A DNA stretch of 64,000 bases, taken from Allomuricauda sp. Lineage in GTDB: Bacteria; Bacteroidota; Bacteroidia; Flavobacteriales; Flavobacteriaceae. Position numbers and translations under genes: made by a program. Below the pieces are notes generated by a model that did not search any database, was not told the DNA's origin, and saw only the letters and a program-made list of their open reading frames with translations. Location: positions 1,351,407 through 1,415,406 of the forward strand of contig CP051244.1 of assembly GCA_017795045.1 (NCBI GenBank), in the 5' to 3' direction. Within the stretch, counting starts at the first letter, position 1, and each line of letters begins with the position of its first letter. Positions 61,042 to 64,000 of the stretch are shown in pieces.

Positions 61042-62934
61042 ATGATAAAAAAGGTAACCTTACATGCATTGGTACTTGCAACGGTTTTTTCTTGCGGTGT
61101 CAAAAATCAAACAAATGATCTAGCTTCCGATAATCCTATAATGGCACAATTGGATTTGGTCAACATCCAAGATGATAAAGTAAATGTGGTCATAGATCCG
61201 GGGAGGTTTATCCAAGATACCATCACTTACAGATTGCCAAGAGTGGTCCAGGGAACCTATGCCGTATCCGATTTTGGCAGGTATATAGAGAATATTACAG
61301 CTTTTGATTATGAAGGCAACACAATGCAGGCCACCCAAGTGGATACCAACACTTGGACCTTTGTCAATGCCAAGAATTTGGATAGAATAGAATATGCCGT
61401 AAACGATACCTTTGATCAGGAAGTGCAAGGAGGTATTGGTGAGGAAGTTCCCTTTTCGCCTTCGGGCACCAACATAGAGCCTAAGCAGGTGATGTTGAAC
61501 CTGCACGGATTTGTGGGGTATTTTGATTCCCTAAAGCGAAATGCTTACCAGATTGATATCAAATCCCCTACCAGCTTTACGTATACCTCTCCCCTAACCG
61601 AAATACAATCCACATTGAGTGCGGATGGTGCTATTAAGAATTCAGTGTTCTTGGCCAATCGATATTTTGAGGTGACGGACAATCCCATGATGTATGGGGA
61701 GACCGAGGTGGAAGAGTTCATGGTGGGGAACATCAAGATTGTATTGAGTGTTTTTTCGCCCAATGGAGTACATAAGGCTTCCGAAATCAAAGAGGTCATG
61801 GCGGAGATGATGCAGGCCCAAAAAAGATATCTGGGAGATTTGAACAGCACCCCGCGGTATGACATCCTACTGTATTTGTCCGATACACAGAAACCAGATT
61901 CCCCAAAAGGTTTTGGAGCTTTGGAGCATCATACTTCCACTGTGGTGGTCTTACCGGAACAAATGGATCCAGAAGCTTTGGCGGAATCTATGATCGATGT
62001 AGTGGCCCACGAATTCTTTCATATCGTAACCCCACTTTCGGTACATTCAGAAGATGTACATTATTTTGACTACAATAACCCAACCTTCAGTAAGCACCTA
62101 TGGCTTTACGAAGGGGTCACCGAATATTTTGCACAGCATTTTCAGGTTTATGAGGGCTTGATAGATCCAGCGGAATATTATGCCAGGACCACTGAAAAGA
62201 TAAACACCTCAAGGTCCAATTACGATGACGCCATGAGTTTTACCCAAATGAGTGAAAACATCTTGGAGAACCCATATAAAGACAACTATGCCAATGTATA
62301 TATGAAAGGGGCGTTGATCGGTATGTGTGTGGACATTTTAATGCGTGAAAACGATGGACAGCGCAGTCTACGCTCGTTGTTGGGAGAGTTGTCCGTAAAA
62401 TATGGCAAGGATAAACCTTTTGAAGATGATGCCTTGATTGCCGAGATTACAGCAATGACCTATCCTGCGGTAGGAGAATTTTTAAACACCCATGTGGTAG
62501 GAAGCACACCTATAGATTATGGCCAAATGTTGGATAAGGTTGGATTGTATTTCGCTGAGGCCGAAGTGGAGACCAACTACATTCAGAATGCGGGCGAACT
62601 GATCTTATCCGCAGACCCGGCAAGGGGAGGCGTCAAGTTCAACGACCTTGTGGTGAACAACAGCTTTTGGAAGGATAATGGGGTACAGCCCAATGACTTT
62701 ATAAAATCCATCAATGGAACAGAGGTTACCTTGGCCAATGCCAATCAAATTCTAGCGGAAGTGTATGCATGGAGTTCCGGAAAAGCCATAAAGGTGGAGT
62801 TGTTGCGGGGAGAAGAGGAAATCATCATTGATACGACAACCACACCAACGTATACCAAAGCCGTTACCCTATTGGAAAACCCAGAGGCAACGGAAGCCCA
62901 AAAAGAATTGCGAAAGGCGTGGCTAAAAGGCTAG
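61042..62934 (+). CDS. M61 family metallopeptidase lipoprotein
   Basis: The 630-residue protein has a lipoprotein signal (VLATVFSC, Cys18). The M61 catalytic domain has HEFFH at 323-327 (VVAHEFFHIVTPLSV) and Glu357 in LWLYEGVTEYFAQHF. A C-terminal PDZ-like domain follows (about 525-605: PARGGVKFNDLVVNNSFWKDNGVQPNDFIKSINGTEVTL). It is a paralogue of the M61 peptidase at 26562, but anchored as a lipoprotein. The protease is probably periplasmic or surface-facing; the substrate is not known. A strong terminator shared with ahcY follows. Confidence 0.92.
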   Translation: MIKKVTLHALVLATVFSCGVKNQTNDLASDNPIMAQLDLVNIQDDKVNVVIDPGRFIQDTITYRLPRVVQGTYAVSDFGRYIENITAFDYEGNTMQATQVDTNTWTFVNAKNLDRIEYAVNDTFDQEVQGGIGEEVPFSPSGTNIEPKQVMLNLHGFVGYFDSLKRNAYQIDIKSPTSFTYTSPLTEIQSTLSADGAIKNSVFLANRYFEVTDNPMMYGETEVEEFMVGNIKIVLSVFSPNGVHKASEIKEVMAEMMQAQKRYLGDLNSTPRYDILLYLSDTQKPDSPKGFGALEHHTSTVVVLPEQMDPEALAESMIDVVAHEFFHIVTPLSVHSEDVHYFDYNNPTFSKHLWLYEGVTEYFAQHFQVYEGLIDPAEYYARTTEKINTSRSNYDDAMSFTQMSENILENPYKDNYANVYMKGALIGMCVDILMRENDGQRSLRSLLGELSVKYGKDKPFEDDALIAEITAMTYPAVGEFLNTHVVGSTPIDYGQMLDKVGLYFAEAEVETNYIQNAGELILSADPARGGVKFNDLVVNNSFWKDNGVQPNDFIKSINGTEVTLANANQILAEVYAWSSGKAIKVELLRGEEEIIIDTTTTPTYTKAVTLLENPEATEAQKELRKAWLKG

Positions 62935-62954
62935 GCACAGGTTTCGCAAAATAT

Positions 62955-62987
62955 AAAAGGCCCCGATCATGATCGGGGCCTTTTTTT
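62955..62987. terminator. Bidirectional terminator between the M61 gene and ahcY
   Basis: AAAAGGCCCCGATC / GATCGGGGCCTTTT, a 15-bp perfect palindromic stem (including the central AT) with T residues after it and A residues before it. Confidence 0.9.
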
Positions 62988-63004
62988 ATAGGTTGTCCAG
63001 AAAA

Positions 63005-64000
63005 TTAATATCTGTAATAATCAGGTTTAAAAGGTCCTTCCACCTTCACACCGATATATTCTGCTTGCTCCTCATTCAATTGGGTCAATTCGGCACCCAA
63101 ACGGGCCAAATGCAATTGGGCCACTTTCTCATCCAAATGTTTAGGAAGCATATACACTTCGTTTTCGTATTTATCACTGTGGTTCCAAAGCTCTATTTGG
63201 GCCAAGGTTTGGTTGGTAAATGAGTTGCTCATCACAAAACTGGGGTGGCCCGTGGCGCAACCCAAGTTCACCAATCTACCTTCTGCCAAAATAATAAGGT
63301 CCTTACCATCAATGGTATACTTATCCACTTGGGGCTTGATCTCGTCCTTGGTATTTCCATAAGCGCCATTCAACCAAGCCATATCAATTTCATTGTCAAA
63401 ATGCCCAATGTTACAGACAATGGCCTTGTCCTTCAGGGCGCGGAAATGCTCTTCCCGGATGATGTCCTTATTGCCCGTAGTGGTAATTACAATATCTGCA
63501 TTGGAAACAACGGTTTCCAGTTTTTTCACTTCATAACCATCCATACAAGCCTGAAGCGCACAGATGGGATCAATTTCGGTTACGGTAACAATGGAGCCCG
63601 CACCACGGAAGGAAGCAGCAGTTCCCTTTCCTACATCACCATATCCGGCAACAACCACTCGTTTTCCGGCCAACATGGTGTCTGTGGCCCTACGAATCGC
63701 ATCCACGGCACTTTCACGACACCCGTATTTATTATCGAATTTGGATTTGGTCACAGAATCGTTCACGTTGATGGCTGGCATGGGTAAGGTACCTTTCTTC
63801 ATGCGCTCGTACAAACGGTGCACACCAGTGGTGGTCTCTTCGGAAAGGCCTTTTACACCTGAAGCCAGTTCAGGATATTTGTCCAACACCATATTGGTAA
63901 GGTCACCACCATCGTCCAAAATCATATTCAAGGGTTTTCTCTCTTCACCAAAGAACAAGGTCTGCTCAATACACCAGTCGAACTCCTCTTCGTTCATCCC
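63005..64000 (-). CDS. ahcY: Adenosylhomocysteinase, partial (N-terminus beyond right edge)
   Basis: The enzyme splits S-adenosylhomocysteine to adenosine and homocysteine in the methyl cycle. About 330 C-terminal residues are present out of roughly 430-440; the frame is open to the window edge, and the first ATG (63997) is internal, not the start. Visible: [31 protein letters not shown], the NAD-binding [40 protein letters not shown], and the C-terminal [10 protein letters not shown] that closes the active site. It is closed by a terminator shared with the M61 gene. Confidence 0.95.
   Translation of the reverse strand, partial: GMNEEEFDWCIEQTLFFGEERKPLNMILDDGGDLTNMVLDKYPELASGVKGLSEETTTGVHRLYERMKKGTLPMPAINVNDSVTKSKFDNKYGCRESAVDAIRRATDTMLAGKRVVVAGYGDVGKGTAASFRGAGSIVTVTEIDPICALQACMDGYEVKKLETVVSNADIVITTTGNKDIIREEHFRALKDKAIVCNIGHFDNEIDMAWLNGAYGNTKDEIKPQVDKYTIDGKDLIILAEGRLVNLGCATGHPSFVMSNSFTNQTLAQIELWNHSDKYENEVYMLPKHLDEKVAQLHLARLGAELTQLNEEQAEYIGVKVEGPFKPDYYRY

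Overview
The window looks like a chromosome segment of a marine member of the Flavobacteriaceae (Bacteroidetes), of the Muricauda/Flagellimonas kind. The evidence is a gldE-gldD gliding gene pair, proteins typical of the group (DUF4270, DUF3124, DUF4844, DUF4199, an Ig-like GGPEDVTPP lipoprotein), three large TonB-dependent receptors, promoters of the TAnnTTTG type, few Shine-Dalgarno sequences and many TTG or GTG starts. No tRNA, rRNA, CRISPR array, insertion sequence, prophage or integrase was seen, and no gene-free stretch reaches 300 bases. The left edge cuts an Ig-like lipoprotein gene and the right edge cuts ahcY.

Layout. 0-5.5 kb: Ig-like lipoprotein, ComF-type phosphoribosyltransferase, membrane coiled-coil protein, glyS, DUF3124 lipoprotein, DUF4844 protein. 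5.5-16 kb: FkbM methyltransferase, a membrane protein next to a SMI1/KNR4-like protein, Gfo/Idh/MocA oxidoreductase, isochorismatase-family hydrolase, xth, aldo/keto reductase, radA, an esterase-fold protein lacking its nucleophile, and a flippase-like membrane protein followed by panD and panC. 16-21 kb: a one-domain glycogen synthase homologue, a DUF4270 lipoprotein and glmS. 21-26 kb: a TonB-dependent receptor and atpD-atpC, separate from any other ATP synthase gene. 26-38 kb: a GNAT/M61 pair and a complete but interrupted biotin locus: bioF-DUF2007-bioD, then bioA with a FabF-like ketosynthase, then an NfeD-like/flotillin pair, then bioB. 38-45 kb: cupin/JmjC protein, recX, rng, a 29-residue basic protein downstream of HU, then mutY-ssb-gldE-gldD. 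45-48 kb: a probable copper-uptake locus, with a receptor carrying the CxxxM and HxM ligands of OprC. 48-53 kb: an active/inactive M16 protease pair, DUF4199, and rplU (with a SAP-like extension)-rpmA. 53-60 kb: a TPR-HTH regulator, a TonB-dependent receptor and a beta-propeller phytase, with a five-unit 11-bp repeat array in front of the receptor promoter. 60-64 kb: D-threonine aldolase-like enzyme, DUF3332 protein, M61 peptidase and ahcY.

How the genes work together. The four late biotin steps (BioF, BioA, BioD, BioB) are all here, but none of the known pimeloyl-supply genes (bioC, bioH, bioG, bioW, bioI, bioZ) is in the window. A ketosynthase with an intact Cys-His-His set follows bioA by 9 bases, which makes it a candidate for pimeloyl supply. 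The phytase and the receptor in front of it look like an organophosphate scavenging unit; its helically phased repeat array resembles a PhoB-type operator. The copper receptor sits with a small CNGKC protein and a divergent Met-rich lipoprotein. Most other genes are housekeeping, and many operons end in strong hairpin-plus-T terminators shared by convergent genes.
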